64,000 bases of DNA from Glaciecola sp028401415 (GTDB lineage: Bacteria > Pseudomonadota > Gammaproteobacteria > Enterobacterales > Alteromonadaceae), in NCBI RefSeq assembly GCF_028401415.2, contig NZ_CP171821.2:1054001-1118000 (forward strand), given 5' to 3'. The notes beneath the pieces were generated by a model. That model saw only the letters and a program-made list of their open reading frames with translations. It had not been told where the DNA came from and ran no database searches. This document shows, one piece after another, positions 25,375 to 33,842 of this stretch (within the stretch, counting starts at the first letter, position 1; every line of letters starts with the position of its first letter). The position numbers and the translations under genes are program-made.

Positions 25375-27251
25375 TGATGAATCTCTGTATTGTTAGCATT
25401 GACTAAGACGAGTTTTGAGAATGAGTTTATCCCAACAAATTGGGCGAAAAACTGATCAAGCACCATGCCTAACATAAATGCGCTGCTGCCCTCAAAAGCA
25501 TTTTCGTCGAGACTTATTCGAATTTCCAGGCCACGAGCAAAACAGGTGGGTCCGGGCATAGGCAGTCTGTCAGTAATCTGCTTAACTTCCATATCAACCA
25601 GTCCGTCTATTTGTTTGCGCTGGGTAAAGTTTTTCTTGTCACTCATTAGCATCAATAGTCGCTGTAGCGCACCCAATGCTTCTTCTTTTTGATCACAGCT
25701 AAAACCCAAAAAATTGATGGATAGTAGATTAATTAAGTCCCAAGCTTCTTTGCCATCGTTTAAGGGCGCAAGCGGCCGCGTCGGCTCGCCAACACAGCGC
25801 ACCGACGAACACGGTATGCCCGTTTCAATTGTAAAATCGGTCTTACCTTTACCTAAAGGCATCATCAGCGGCAGATCTCGATTGCTGCAAAGTGTTTCAA
25901 TACTTAACTGCTGCAGCTCATCTGGATACGGGGCAAGTTTCGGGTCTACAATTGACACAAATAATTCGCTGCCAATGTAGCTGGAGCGATGACCAAACTT
26001 TCGGCCATTTGCACTTAAGTTTCTGCCGCCTCGATGGCTTGTGTAAAATCCGCCACTTTGCGTTTCTTTGGATGTTTGAGAGGACATTATTTCATTGCTG
26101 TAGTGATGACTATAAAGCGGTAATAATTGGCTTTTTTGGTCAACTGAATTTCCAAAGCCTTTTACATCCCTTATCGCACACACCTCAAAATCCATTGGCC
26201 TTAGCCTGTCTGGCACAACATGAAATTCATGGGTCTTATGGCTTAGGTTTATCCTCTCCGCTCGCTTAGCAAAAAGGTTTATCGCAGGGGTACAGTGCAA
26301 AGCAAAGTTCTCTTCACTGACTAAATTTTCAAGCCGGTCGTCACTGTGGTCTAACAGCAGCAGCAATTCGACCTTGTTGTCGTTACATAACTTAAGGCTT
26401 GAACGAATGTTGTTAAGATGTAAAAACAGTAGGCGCGTCGGAAATACGAAATATTCGCGAAGTAAGCGAAAGCCATCAAATTGACGATTGCAGTACGGAA
26501 GTAGAGCTTCGCTTTTATCGAAACCGCCAGTCGTCAACTCAGTGGCCTCTTGACTTTCTCGCCACAAAGCGTCACCTGCTTTATACATCAGAGCGATAAA
26601 TCCTTTGTACATTGCCTCAAACAAATATGCGGGGAAGGACTCCGTCCCGCGCAAGTGTAGACTCAGTGTATCCATTTCAAGTGCCGAAAATCCCATTCCG
26701 GGAGGCATTTCCAAGACCAGTTTTACGGCCGCCTTTGCCGGTTTAACCTTAGAAAATTTAGAGTGCGATAAAGCATCGCTAATGGAACTAAGTTCTTGTG
26801 CATTTAGATACTGTGCGTGAGCAATATTTACAGGCCACATTGTGACATCTTGCACGGTCTTGTACTCACATGGCGTTAGTTCATCTTTTCCTAACTGACT
26901 GAACAAGGACGTCCCTTTTTCCACGGTCACGCCCGTTAGCAAGCTACCCTCTTCAAAATCAGGATTGAATTGCGCAATTAAGGATGACGGAATGGGCTGC
27001 AAAAATGTGGGAAATAGGAGGTTAAGAAGATGCTGAGTAAACTCTGGAAACGATGCATCAAGCTTGCGATGGACTCGGGCAGATAAAAATGCGAAACCTT
27101 CAAGGAGTCTTTCTACGTAAGGGTCAGAACAATCAAAGCCTTCTAGCCCTAAACGACCGGCGATTTTTGGATATTCTTTAGCAAACTCAGAACCTGATTC
27201 ACGAACAAATTTTAGCTCCTGATTATACAACTCCAGAAATTTAGCATCCAT
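25338..27251 (-). CDS. tssF: T6SS baseplate protein TssF
   Basis: Largest wedge subunit of the T6SS baseplate (ImpG/VasA family). The 637-residue product begins with the characteristic MDAKFLELYNQELKFVRESG and continues with FAKEYPKIAGRLGLEG and DPYVERLLEGFAFLSARVHR. The length is near the usual 590-640. GGAG lies 9 bases before the ATG. It is followed directly by tssG and preceded by tssE, the standard order. Confidence 0.95.
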   Translation of the reverse strand: MDAKFLELYNQELKFVRESGSEFAKEYPKIAGRLGLEGFDCSDPYVERLLEGFAFLSARVHRKLDASFPEFTQHLLNLLFPTFLQPIPSSLIAQFNPDFEEGSLLTGVTVEKGTSLFSQLGKDELTPCEYKTVQDVTMWPVNIAHAQYLNAQELSSISDALSHSKFSKVKPAKAAVKLVLEMPPGMGFSALEMDTLSLHLRGTESFPAYLFEAMYKGFIALMYKAGDALWRESQEATELTTGGFDKSEALLPYCNRQFDGFRLLREYFVFPTRLLFLHLNNIRSSLKLCNDNKVELLLLLDHSDDRLENLVSEENFALHCTPAINLFAKRAERINLSHKTHEFHVVPDRLRPMDFEVCAIRDVKGFGNSVDQKSQLLPLYSHHYSNEIMSSQTSKETQSGGFYTSHRGGRNLSANGRKFGHRSSYIGSELFVSIVDPKLAPYPDELQQLSIETLCSNRDLPLMMPLGKGKTDFTIETGIPCSSVRCVGEPTRPLAPLNDGKEAWDLINLLSINFLGFSCDQKEEALGALQRLLMLMSDKKNFTQRKQIDGLVDMEVKQITDRLPMPGPTCFARGLEIRISLDENAFEGSSAFMLGMVLDQFFAQFVGINSFSKLVLVNANNTEIHQWPVRIGSHKAI

Positions 27252-27283
27252 TTATGGCTTCTCCACCTGTTGATTCCTCTGCC

Positions 27284-27784
27284 TTAGTGCCATTGTCGAA
27301 TCGACACATGGCCGTTTTCGATATCAACATCGGTTTGTAAATAGAGCTGTAAAGGGAGCGGTTGAGCCCAAAGGTCAGCGCTAATCTCAAACGACAGGGT
27401 GTGACTACTCATTTCTTCGTTCGCTACCTTAACTTTTACGCTTAAGGTATGCGGAATAATGCGTGCTTCATAGCGTTTGATGGATTTCACTATTTCACGC
27501 TCTAAACGTTTGGTATTGAGTGATTTTATGTTTGAGCCAGATAAATCAGGGATCCCATAGTTAAGGGTTGAACTTTGAATCTGCGGATAGTCATCAAAAT
27601 CCGTATTTGTCGAAGACGCCACCGTATTGAGAAGCCATGCCAAATCACGTTGTACCAGTTCTTTTAAACGAGAAACTGAAATCACGCGCTTGTCTCTAGA
27701 CTCACTCTTTTTGTGTGGTTCATCGTCTGTTAAACGGTCTAGCAAAGACAGTTGCAAACGTTCTTTTTGAGAGAGCTCTGGCAT
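27284..27784 (-). CDS. tssE: T6SS baseplate protein TssE (gp25-like)
   Basis: Homologue of phage T4 gp25, which starts sheath assembly at the baseplate. The 166-residue protein has the family pattern: LSLLDRLTDDEP near the N-terminus, VQRDLAWLLNT, and the gp25 signature region SSTLNYGIPDLSG followed by an IVKSIKRYEARI helix. AGGA precedes the ATG by about 7 bases. It lies between hcp and tssF, behind a possible weak terminator. Confidence 0.92.
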   Translation of the reverse strand: MPELSQKERLQLSLLDRLTDDEPHKKSESRDKRVISVSRLKELVQRDLAWLLNTVASSTNTDFDDYPQIQSSTLNYGIPDLSGSNIKSLNTKRLEREIVKSIKRYEARIIPHTLSVKVKVANEEMSSHTLSFEISADLWAQPLPLQLYLQTDVDIENGHVSIRQWH

Positions 27785-27809
27785 CTATTTATCCTAAGCG
27801 GCAAACAGG

Positions 27810-27835
27810 AAAAGCGGGCCACTCAAGAGCGACCC
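27810..27835 (-). terminator. Possible attenuating hairpin between hcp and tssE
   Basis: On the minus strand, just behind the hcp stop, GGGTCGCTC and GTGGCCC can pair (8 pairs including G-U) around a short loop, followed by GCTTTTCC. A leaky terminator here would fit the need for much more Hcp than baseplate protein. The T-run is short, so this is tentative. Confidence 0.35.
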
Positions 27836-27843
27836 TTCACTAT

Positions 27844-28326
27844 CTACTTCTTGACGTTTTGTGGAATGTTGAATCCAAAGTCAATTTTAGCTGCACCAGT
27901 ACCGTCTTCTTTCTGTGGTACATAGGTAACTTTAAATTCAGCAAAGTTAAGTGTGAAGCTATCGGTCAGCAAATCTTCGCCACCTGACCCACCCGTTGAG
28001 TAAGATGTGATGAATACCTTCTTAAGCTCTATAACAATGTACTCAAGCGGCTTACCGCCAGCTTTTCTCACCACTAACTTCGCTTTGTCGACATGGTCTC
28101 CAGTAGCGATGTATTCCATTAAGGTCACTGAAGACTTATCCACGTATTTGGTGATGCTAATATCTTGGATATTCGCTTTGCCTACACCCCCACCAGAGGC
28201 AACGTGACTACTGGACTGTTGTGACATTCCCCAGCTCCAGGACAATACATCGATATCGCCTTTGTACTTTTTATCCTGAGACTCGCCCTTGATTTTGTCT
28301 AACTCTAAAAACATATCTACAGCCAT
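27844..28326 (-). CDS. hcp: T6SS inner-tube protein Hcp (TssD)
   Basis: Forms the hexameric rings of the secreted tube. The 160-residue product begins MAVDMFLELDKIKGESQD and contains the family stretches VLSWSWGMSQ, ITKYVDKSSVTLMEYIATG and SYSTGGSGGEDLLTDSFTLN. A strong ribosome site (AAGGAG, 6 bases before ATG) fits high expression. It sits between tssC and tssE. Confidence 0.97.
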   Translation of the reverse strand: MAVDMFLELDKIKGESQDKKYKGDIDVLSWSWGMSQQSSSHVASGGGVGKANIQDISITKYVDKSSVTLMEYIATGDHVDKAKLVVRKAGGKPLEYIVIELKKVFITSYSTGGSGGEDLLTDSFTLNFAEFKVTYVPQKEDGTGAAKIDFGFNIPQNVKK

Positions 28327-28377
28327 GTGATTCTCCTTATAAGATAAATGGCAAATTAATAATTAACTGCGCTTGAA

Positions 28378-29871
28378 CTAGCCATTTCCGGCTGGTAATT
28401 TTGATACCAATCTTAAGGACGCAGTCAGCCCTTCAAGTTGGTAATGGGGTTTCAAAAAGAATTTGGCGTTGTAATAACCAGGCGAACCTTCCACCTCTTC
28501 AACCTCGACACCAGCACCGGCTAAAGGCTTGCGTGATTTTGTCTCTTCGCTAGACGTCGCTGGGGCACCATCCACATAATCATTGATCCACTCTTGCAGC
28601 CACTTTTGCATGTCGGTTTGTGACTTAAATGAGCCGACTTTATCCCGCACGATACATTTCAGATAATGCGCAAAACGTGTAGTGGCGAACAAGTATGGTA
28701 ATCGCGCCGAAAGTGCTGCATTTGCGGTTGCATCCGGGTTGTCATACACCGCAGGCTTTTGCAGGGTCTGAGCGCCAATGAATGCAGCTAAGTCACTGTT
28801 TTTTCTGTGAATGAGCGGCATTAAACCACAGGATGACAACTCGGCTTCACGACGGTCGCTAATGGCAACCTCTGTTGGGCACTTCATGTCGACGCCACCG
28901 TCATCACTTGGGAAGGTATGCACTGGCAAACCTTCTACCGCGCCGCCTGATTCAATTCCTCGGATGCGTGAACACCAGCCGTATTCTTTAAATGAACGAT
29001 TGATATTTACCGCCATTGAGAATGCCGCATTCGTCCATGTGTATTTGGAACCATCTGGACCACTGACATCTTCTTCAAAATTAAACGCTTCAACGGGATC
29101 AGTCTTTTCGCCATACGGCAAACGAGACAGCACTTTTGGCATAGTAAGCGCGATATACTTGGCATCTTCGGTATCACGTAGTGACCTAAAAGAAGCATAA
29201 TCTGGAGTTGAGAATACTTTTGTCAGATCCCTGGGGTTGCTCAGCTCACTCCAACTGTCCATTTGCAAAAGCTGAGGTGAGGCTGCGCTCAAAAATGGGG
29301 AATGAGATGCCGCACAGACTTTAGACATTTCGGTGAGCAAATTGACGTCCGACGGACTGTTATCAAAATAATAATCGCCCACAATGGAACCGAATGGTTC
29401 ACCACCGAATTGGCCATATTCTTCTTCATAAAACTTTTTGAATACCGGACTTTGATCCCACGCAGTACCTGCAAACTTCTTCAAGTTTTTGCCCAATTCC
29501 TTTTTAGAGATATTGAAGACTTTTACTTTTAAAAATTCGTCCGTTTCCGTGTTGTTCACGAGGTAATGCAGGCCTCGCCAGCTGCCTTCGAGTTTCTGAA
29601 AATCCTCTTGATGCAGTATTTCATTGACTTGATCGCTCATCTTTTTGTCAATCTCTGCAATAATTGCTTCGATAGAATGCACAGTGTCTTCAGAAATTTT
29701 ATTGACGTTTTCCAGTGCAAAACCGGCTAAGGTATTCACTGCTTTTTCTACTTCGGATTTTGCATGCTCTGACTTTGGCTTAAACTCTTTTTGTAAAAGC
29801 GATGCAAAGCTATCGGAATCTAGGCTTGCTAAGCCCTCGTCTGCACTAATTTCAGTTTGATTATCAGCCAT
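28378..29871 (-). CDS. tssC: T6SS sheath large subunit TssC (VipB)
   Basis: Forms the contractile sheath together with TssB. The 497-residue protein has family hallmarks: LEGSWRGLHYLVNNTET, FGSIVGDYYFDNSPSDVNLL, VLSRLPYGEKTDPVEAFNFE and, near the end, GYYNAKFFLKPHYQLEGL. The start lies 2 bases behind the tssB stop, with GAGGA inside the end of tssB serving as ribosome site, so the two sheath subunits are translated together. Confidence 0.96.
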   Translation of the reverse strand: MADNQTEISADEGLASLDSDSFASLLQKEFKPKSEHAKSEVEKAVNTLAGFALENVNKISEDTVHSIEAIIAEIDKKMSDQVNEILHQEDFQKLEGSWRGLHYLVNNTETDEFLKVKVFNISKKELGKNLKKFAGTAWDQSPVFKKFYEEEYGQFGGEPFGSIVGDYYFDNSPSDVNLLTEMSKVCAASHSPFLSAASPQLLQMDSWSELSNPRDLTKVFSTPDYASFRSLRDTEDAKYIALTMPKVLSRLPYGEKTDPVEAFNFEEDVSGPDGSKYTWTNAAFSMAVNINRSFKEYGWCSRIRGIESGGAVEGLPVHTFPSDDGGVDMKCPTEVAISDRREAELSSCGLMPLIHRKNSDLAAFIGAQTLQKPAVYDNPDATANAALSARLPYLFATTRFAHYLKCIVRDKVGSFKSQTDMQKWLQEWINDYVDGAPATSSEETKSRKPLAGAGVEVEEVEGSPGYYNAKFFLKPHYQLEGLTASLRLVSKLPAGNG

Positions 29872-29873
29872 GA

Positions 29874-30392
29874 TTACGCGTCCTCTGATGCAGTGTCGGT
29901 GTCTTCAGCTTTTGGCGCTGAGCTCAAGGTTTCAAGTAATGCCGGGTCGGACAATACCTTCGCAATCAATTGTTCAGCACCCTCTTTACCATCCATATAC
30001 GTCACCAAATTTTGTAGTTGTGTGCGCGCTTCTAAAAGCTGCTTAAGACCATCTGTATTTCTTGCGACTGCTTCGGGTGAAAAGTCGTCTATGCTTTCAA
30101 AGGTCATCTCCACCGGCAAGTTGCCTTCGCCTGTGAGTTTATTTGGCACACTAAACTGAACGCGAGGCTTTGTTGCCTTGAGTCGCTCGTCAAAATTATC
30201 AACGTCTATTTCAACGATTTTACGCTCAGAAATGGGCGGTAAGGGCTCGCTTGGATTACCACTTAAGTCCGACATAACCCCCATAACAAAGGGAAGTTGG
30301 ACTTTCTTTTCTGCGCCGTAAAGCTCTACGTCGTATTCGATTTGCACTCTGGGCGCTCTATTTTTTGAAACAAATTTCTGACCACTAGACAC
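29874..30392 (-). CDS. tssB: T6SS sheath small subunit TssB (VipA)
   Basis: Partner of TssC in the sheath. The 172-residue protein has APRVQIEYDVELYGAEKKVQ and LPFVMGVMSDLSGNP, both diagnostic. The start is GTG at 30392, with AAGGAG about 7 bases before it. It is upstream of tssC in the same operon. Confidence 0.95.
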   Translation of the reverse strand: MSSGQKFVSKNRAPRVQIEYDVELYGAEKKVQLPFVMGVMSDLSGNPSEPLPPISERKIVEIDVDNFDERLKATKPRVQFSVPNKLTGEGNLPVEMTFESIDDFSPEAVARNTDGLKQLLEARTQLQNLVTYMDGKEGAEQLIAKVLSDPALLETLSSAPKAEDTDTASEDA

Positions 30393-30503
30393 TGTGTATC
30401 TCCTTTTTACTTAAAATCGTTTGTTGCGTTAAATCATGCATGAAACGCGCTTACATACTGTTGTCTTCTTATTCAATGCATGAATGACTAAACAGCGCGC
30501 GCT

Positions 30504-31568
30504 CTACCACTCATCATCTTCTTTCTCTTCCCCGTCAGGGTCGATACCGGCAAGTTGCTGTACCGCCGGTAAAGCATCGGGGTAAATATCTTGAACAATC
30601 GTTAAAAAGTCCGCATGAACCAACTTAATGGCTCTGTTGACCAAAACAGGCAGTGGGCTAGACGGCTCATACAGCGAGTAATACTCATTGATTAAATTCA
30701 AGCATCGCTCAACATCTTCGCGTGATTGAATTGCCCCTATCTTGGACGCTTTCGATGATGCTTTACCTTGAGCAAGACCAGGACTAGATTCGTCATCGCC
30801 TTGCCCTTCGCCTTCAACATCACCGTGCGACCGTGATTCAGATTCGTTAAACAAATCAGAATAGTTTTCTAAAGCCGTCTTCAAACTCTCTAGCAGGGCA
30901 ACGATGGTAGTAAAATCAACCGTATACTCGTGACCTGCGTTGTCTACAAAACAACTGTTAATGTCCTCTAAACTCTCTAAGCTATACGCCAGCGCATCGT
31001 GGAAAAGTTGCAACTGCTCGGTATTTATTTCTCGAAAAATCGCCTTTAGCTGGCTCACGCTTAAGCTTGCGTCGTCGGTTTTAGCCTCTGCCAATTCAAT
31101 GTCTGCCAAGGTGATATCGCCCACACCTTTTACATTGGCCAGCGAGCTGTTTTTAAGGCTTGTGGTAATAAATGGGTGGTTCAGGTTAGAGAAGCTTGCG
31201 ACTCTTTCCAAAGGGTCATTATCATCTTCATCCAGCAATGGATAGACTTCTTCCCACTGTTTTCTGAGCAAGCGTGAGAGCGCTTGGATACACTGTGAAA
31301 AGGGAACGAGACCTTTTGTGTTGAGCACGCTTTGCGCGAGTATGCAGATTAGCTTGAGATCTTTCGTCTGCTCCAAAAACACCAAAGCTTGTTTTTCAAT
31401 CTCGTGCCAATCTGGTGGCTCTGCATCAATCGTGTTTTCACCGTCATATCGCTCTGGAGTGCCTTGGGCCGTAAAGAAAAAATTCTGAAAGGCAGCGTCA
31501 TCCTCTAGGTTTTCACCGCAATAACGTTCGTCAGAAATAGGCTCTAATAGGGTCTCGAGATAATCCAC
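30504..31568 (-). CDS. tssA: T6SS cap/assembly protein TssA (ImpA N-terminal domain)
   Basis: Coordinates tube and sheath polymerisation. The 354-residue product has the ImpA_N domain at residues 1-130 (LLEPISDERYCGENLEDD, PPDWHEIEKQALVFLEQTKD). A long linker with an acidic stretch follows, then a C-terminal region with SREDVERCLNLINEYYSLYEP typical of short TssA proteins. The start is GTG at 31568; the nearby ATG is out of frame. It is the first gene of the minus-strand T6SS operon, divergent from vgrG. Confidence 0.92.
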   Translation of the reverse strand: MDYLETLLEPISDERYCGENLEDDAAFQNFFFTAQGTPERYDGENTIDAEPPDWHEIEKQALVFLEQTKDLKLICILAQSVLNTKGLVPFSQCIQALSRLLRKQWEEVYPLLDEDDNDPLERVASFSNLNHPFITTSLKNSSLANVKGVGDITLADIELAEAKTDDASLSVSQLKAIFREINTEQLQLFHDALAYSLESLEDINSCFVDNAGHEYTVDFTTIVALLESLKTALENYSDLFNESESRSHGDVEGEGQGDDESSPGLAQGKASSKASKIGAIQSREDVERCLNLINEYYSLYEPSSPLPVLVNRAIKLVHADFLTIVQDIYPDALPAVQQLAGIDPDGEEKEDDEW

Positions 31569-31781
31569 TGATACTCATCCTTTCGGCGCTGGGCAATGAG
31601 CATCTAGACTCATTTGCATTCACTTCATATCTCACATTACGGCGCCTTTAGCAGGGAAGTTGCGGGACCATTAAAAATATTGTTGAAAGATTGTTAGCGC
31701 TGCCCGAGTAATAAAAAAGAGTAATAATCGAAGCACCGTGTGCAACATTTTCCAGATGCATGGCGTAGTGCTTTTAAACAA

Positions 31782-31806
31782 ATGGCGCTCGTGTTTTGCG
31801 CGCCAT
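31782..31806. promoter_or_regulatory. Inverted repeat in the divergent tssA/vgrG control region
   Basis: ATGGCGC (31782-31788) and GCGCCAT (31800-31806) are perfect 7-base arms 11 bases apart, 33 bases before the vgrG ATG. The 270-base region 31569-31838 must hold the promoters of both T6SS arms. The repeat could be an operator or a leader hairpin. No convincing -24/-12 sigma-54 promoter is visible. Confidence 0.35.
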
Positions 31807-31838
31807 CATAAGTTCCTGTTCGCTTGAAGGTGGCATTA

Positions 31839-33830
31839 ATGGCAGATGAAAAACATCTTGTATCGCTTATCTCTCCGCTTGAGGATGGTCTACTTGTATT
31901 GCGACAAGCTAAGTTCACTGAATCGCTGGGTAATCCTTTTGAGATTGAGATTGAGCTACTTAGCAAGAATGAAAATATTGCTATGGATGAGCTGCTTGGC
32001 AAAAAGATGACACTTAGCATCGAAACACAAAGCAACACACGCTTTTTTAACGGCATCATCACCGCGTTTTCGCAGCGTGAAAATTTGAAACGAAATGCTG
32101 TCTACGTCGCTACGCTAAGACCTTGGGTTTGGCTACTTAGCCTGTCGCAGCACTGTAGAATATTCCAGCAAAAAACCTATCCCGAAATTATCAAATCCAT
32201 ATTCAGCGAAGTAGGTTTTACGGATTTTCAAGACAATCTCAGCGGGAAGTACCCTAAACAAGACTATGTGGTGCAGTTTAATGAGAGTGACTTTAACTTT
32301 GCCACCCGCATCATGCAGCAGGAGGGTATTTTCTACACTTTTGAGCACAGCATGAGCAAACACACTTTGATTATGCACGATGATAACGCAAGACTGGATG
32401 ATGTGAGGGATGTGCCTTACGTTGAGCTGCATGATGACGCAAATTACTCGGAAGATGAAGGGATTCGAAAATGGGAAAGTGAACACAACATTAAATCTGG
32501 AAGCTTCTCTTTATCGAGTTTTGATTTTGAATTGCCAAGCAAAAATTTAAGTGTAAGTACAAAAGACCCGCAAGTGAAAAGTGCAACATCCTTACAGAGG
32601 TTTGCCTATGAGGGGCGACATAAGCAGCGTAAAGATGGCGAACACTATACCAAGCTGCTTATGGAGCAAGAAAACGCAAATTACACTCAAATACGATTTT
32701 CGGGCAATCAGCGCAATATCAGTTGTGGTAGCAAGTTTTCTTTAGTCAAACATGCCAGAGAGGATCAAAACGCTCAATATCTGGTGACGACTTACCAGTG
32801 CACGCTTCGTTCTGGGAATTTAGCCAATGAAGACGATGGTAATGAAAAAAACATCTACGAATTCACAGCAACGGCCATGCCCGCAAAAATGGCCTTTAGA
32901 CCAGAGCAAAGCATTGCCAAACAAAAAATGAGCGGCACGCAAACCGCAACCGTGGTGGGCAAAAAAAATGAAGAAATATGGACTGACAAATATGGCCGTA
33001 TCAAAGTTAAGTTCCATTGGGATGAGCTCTCTTCAGGTGATGAGGAAAGCTCTTGTTGGATAAGAGTATCCCAATCAATGTCGGGCAAAAATTGGGGCAG
33101 TATCTATATACCCAGAGTGGGTCAAGAAGTGTTGGTAGACTTTTTAGAGGGCGACCCTGACCAACCTATTGTGGTTGGCTGCATTTATAACGGTTCGAAC
33201 ATGCCACCCTATCCTTTACCAAACCACTCGACGATGTCGGGATTTCGTTCTCGCAGTACAAAAAATACAGGCACCTTTAACGAGATACGCTTTGAAGACA
33301 AACAAGGCGAAGAACAAATCTTCATTCATGCAGCAAAAAATCATGATGTTTCCGTTACCCACGATGCGTTTGAAACCGTTGGCAAAGACCGCCATCTAAC
33401 CATAAATCAAGATCAGCACACCAAAGTACAAAACCACCGCTTTGAGAGTATTGGTGGTGACAAAGTCCAAAAAATCGGCAAGGACTTTAATTTATTGGTT
33501 GAAGGTAAAGAGGCTAAAGAAGTTCGACAGGCCCTTTCTTTAAGTGTGAAAGGCAATGGCAGTGAAGACTATGAAGGCAGCCTCAGTATAAACGCAGATA
33601 AAGACACCTATATAAAGTCAAACAACATTTGCTTGGAGGCCAGCGATAATCTAACAATCAAGGTAGGTGGTTCATTTATCGCGATTGAGAGAGGCGGCAT
33701 TACCATCAGTTCACCTGGCAACATCATGGTGGATTCAAAATCTGCACTTACCTTAGACGCGGGTGCTAGCGTCGACATATCTTCTGATGGCCCAGCAAGC
33801 ATGAAAGGCGCTTCGGTCAAAATCAATTGA
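31839..33830 (+). CDS. vgrG: T6SS spike protein VgrG (TssI)
   Basis: Trimeric needle tip at the end of the Hcp tube. The 663-residue protein has the gp27-like half (VLRQAKFTESLGNPFEIEIE, YVVQFNESDFNFATRIMQQEG), the gp5 OB-fold (TDKYGRIKVKFHWD, SCWIRVSQSMSGKNWG, RVGQEVLVDFLEGDPDQPIV) and the repetitive beta-helix C-terminus ending SSDGPASMKGASVKIN. There is no extra effector domain, so cargo must be carried by neighbours. ATG 31839 follows GAAGGTGG. It heads the plus-strand operon. Confidence 0.95.
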   Translation: MADEKHLVSLISPLEDGLLVLRQAKFTESLGNPFEIEIELLSKNENIAMDELLGKKMTLSIETQSNTRFFNGIITAFSQRENLKRNAVYVATLRPWVWLLSLSQHCRIFQQKTYPEIIKSIFSEVGFTDFQDNLSGKYPKQDYVVQFNESDFNFATRIMQQEGIFYTFEHSMSKHTLIMHDDNARLDDVRDVPYVELHDDANYSEDEGIRKWESEHNIKSGSFSLSSFDFELPSKNLSVSTKDPQVKSATSLQRFAYEGRHKQRKDGEHYTKLLMEQENANYTQIRFSGNQRNISCGSKFSLVKHAREDQNAQYLVTTYQCTLRSGNLANEDDGNEKNIYEFTATAMPAKMAFRPEQSIAKQKMSGTQTATVVGKKNEEIWTDKYGRIKVKFHWDELSSGDEESSCWIRVSQSMSGKNWGSIYIPRVGQEVLVDFLEGDPDQPIVVGCIYNGSNMPPYPLPNHSTMSGFRSRSTKNTGTFNEIRFEDKQGEEQIFIHAAKNHDVSVTHDAFETVGKDRHLTINQDQHTKVQNHRFESIGGDKVQKIGKDFNLLVEGKEAKEVRQALSLSVKGNGSEDYEGSLSINADKDTYIKSNNICLEASDNLTIKVGGSFIAIERGGITISSPGNIMVDSKSALTLDAGASVDISSDGPASMKGASVKIN

Positions 33831-33842
33831 TGGGGTACTCAA

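Noticed and set aside
31569..31838. Sigma-54 promoter for the T6SS arms
   Set aside because: TGGCGCTCGTGTTTTGC resembles a -24/-12 site, but the GG-to-GC spacing is 12 instead of 10 and the flanks are poor.
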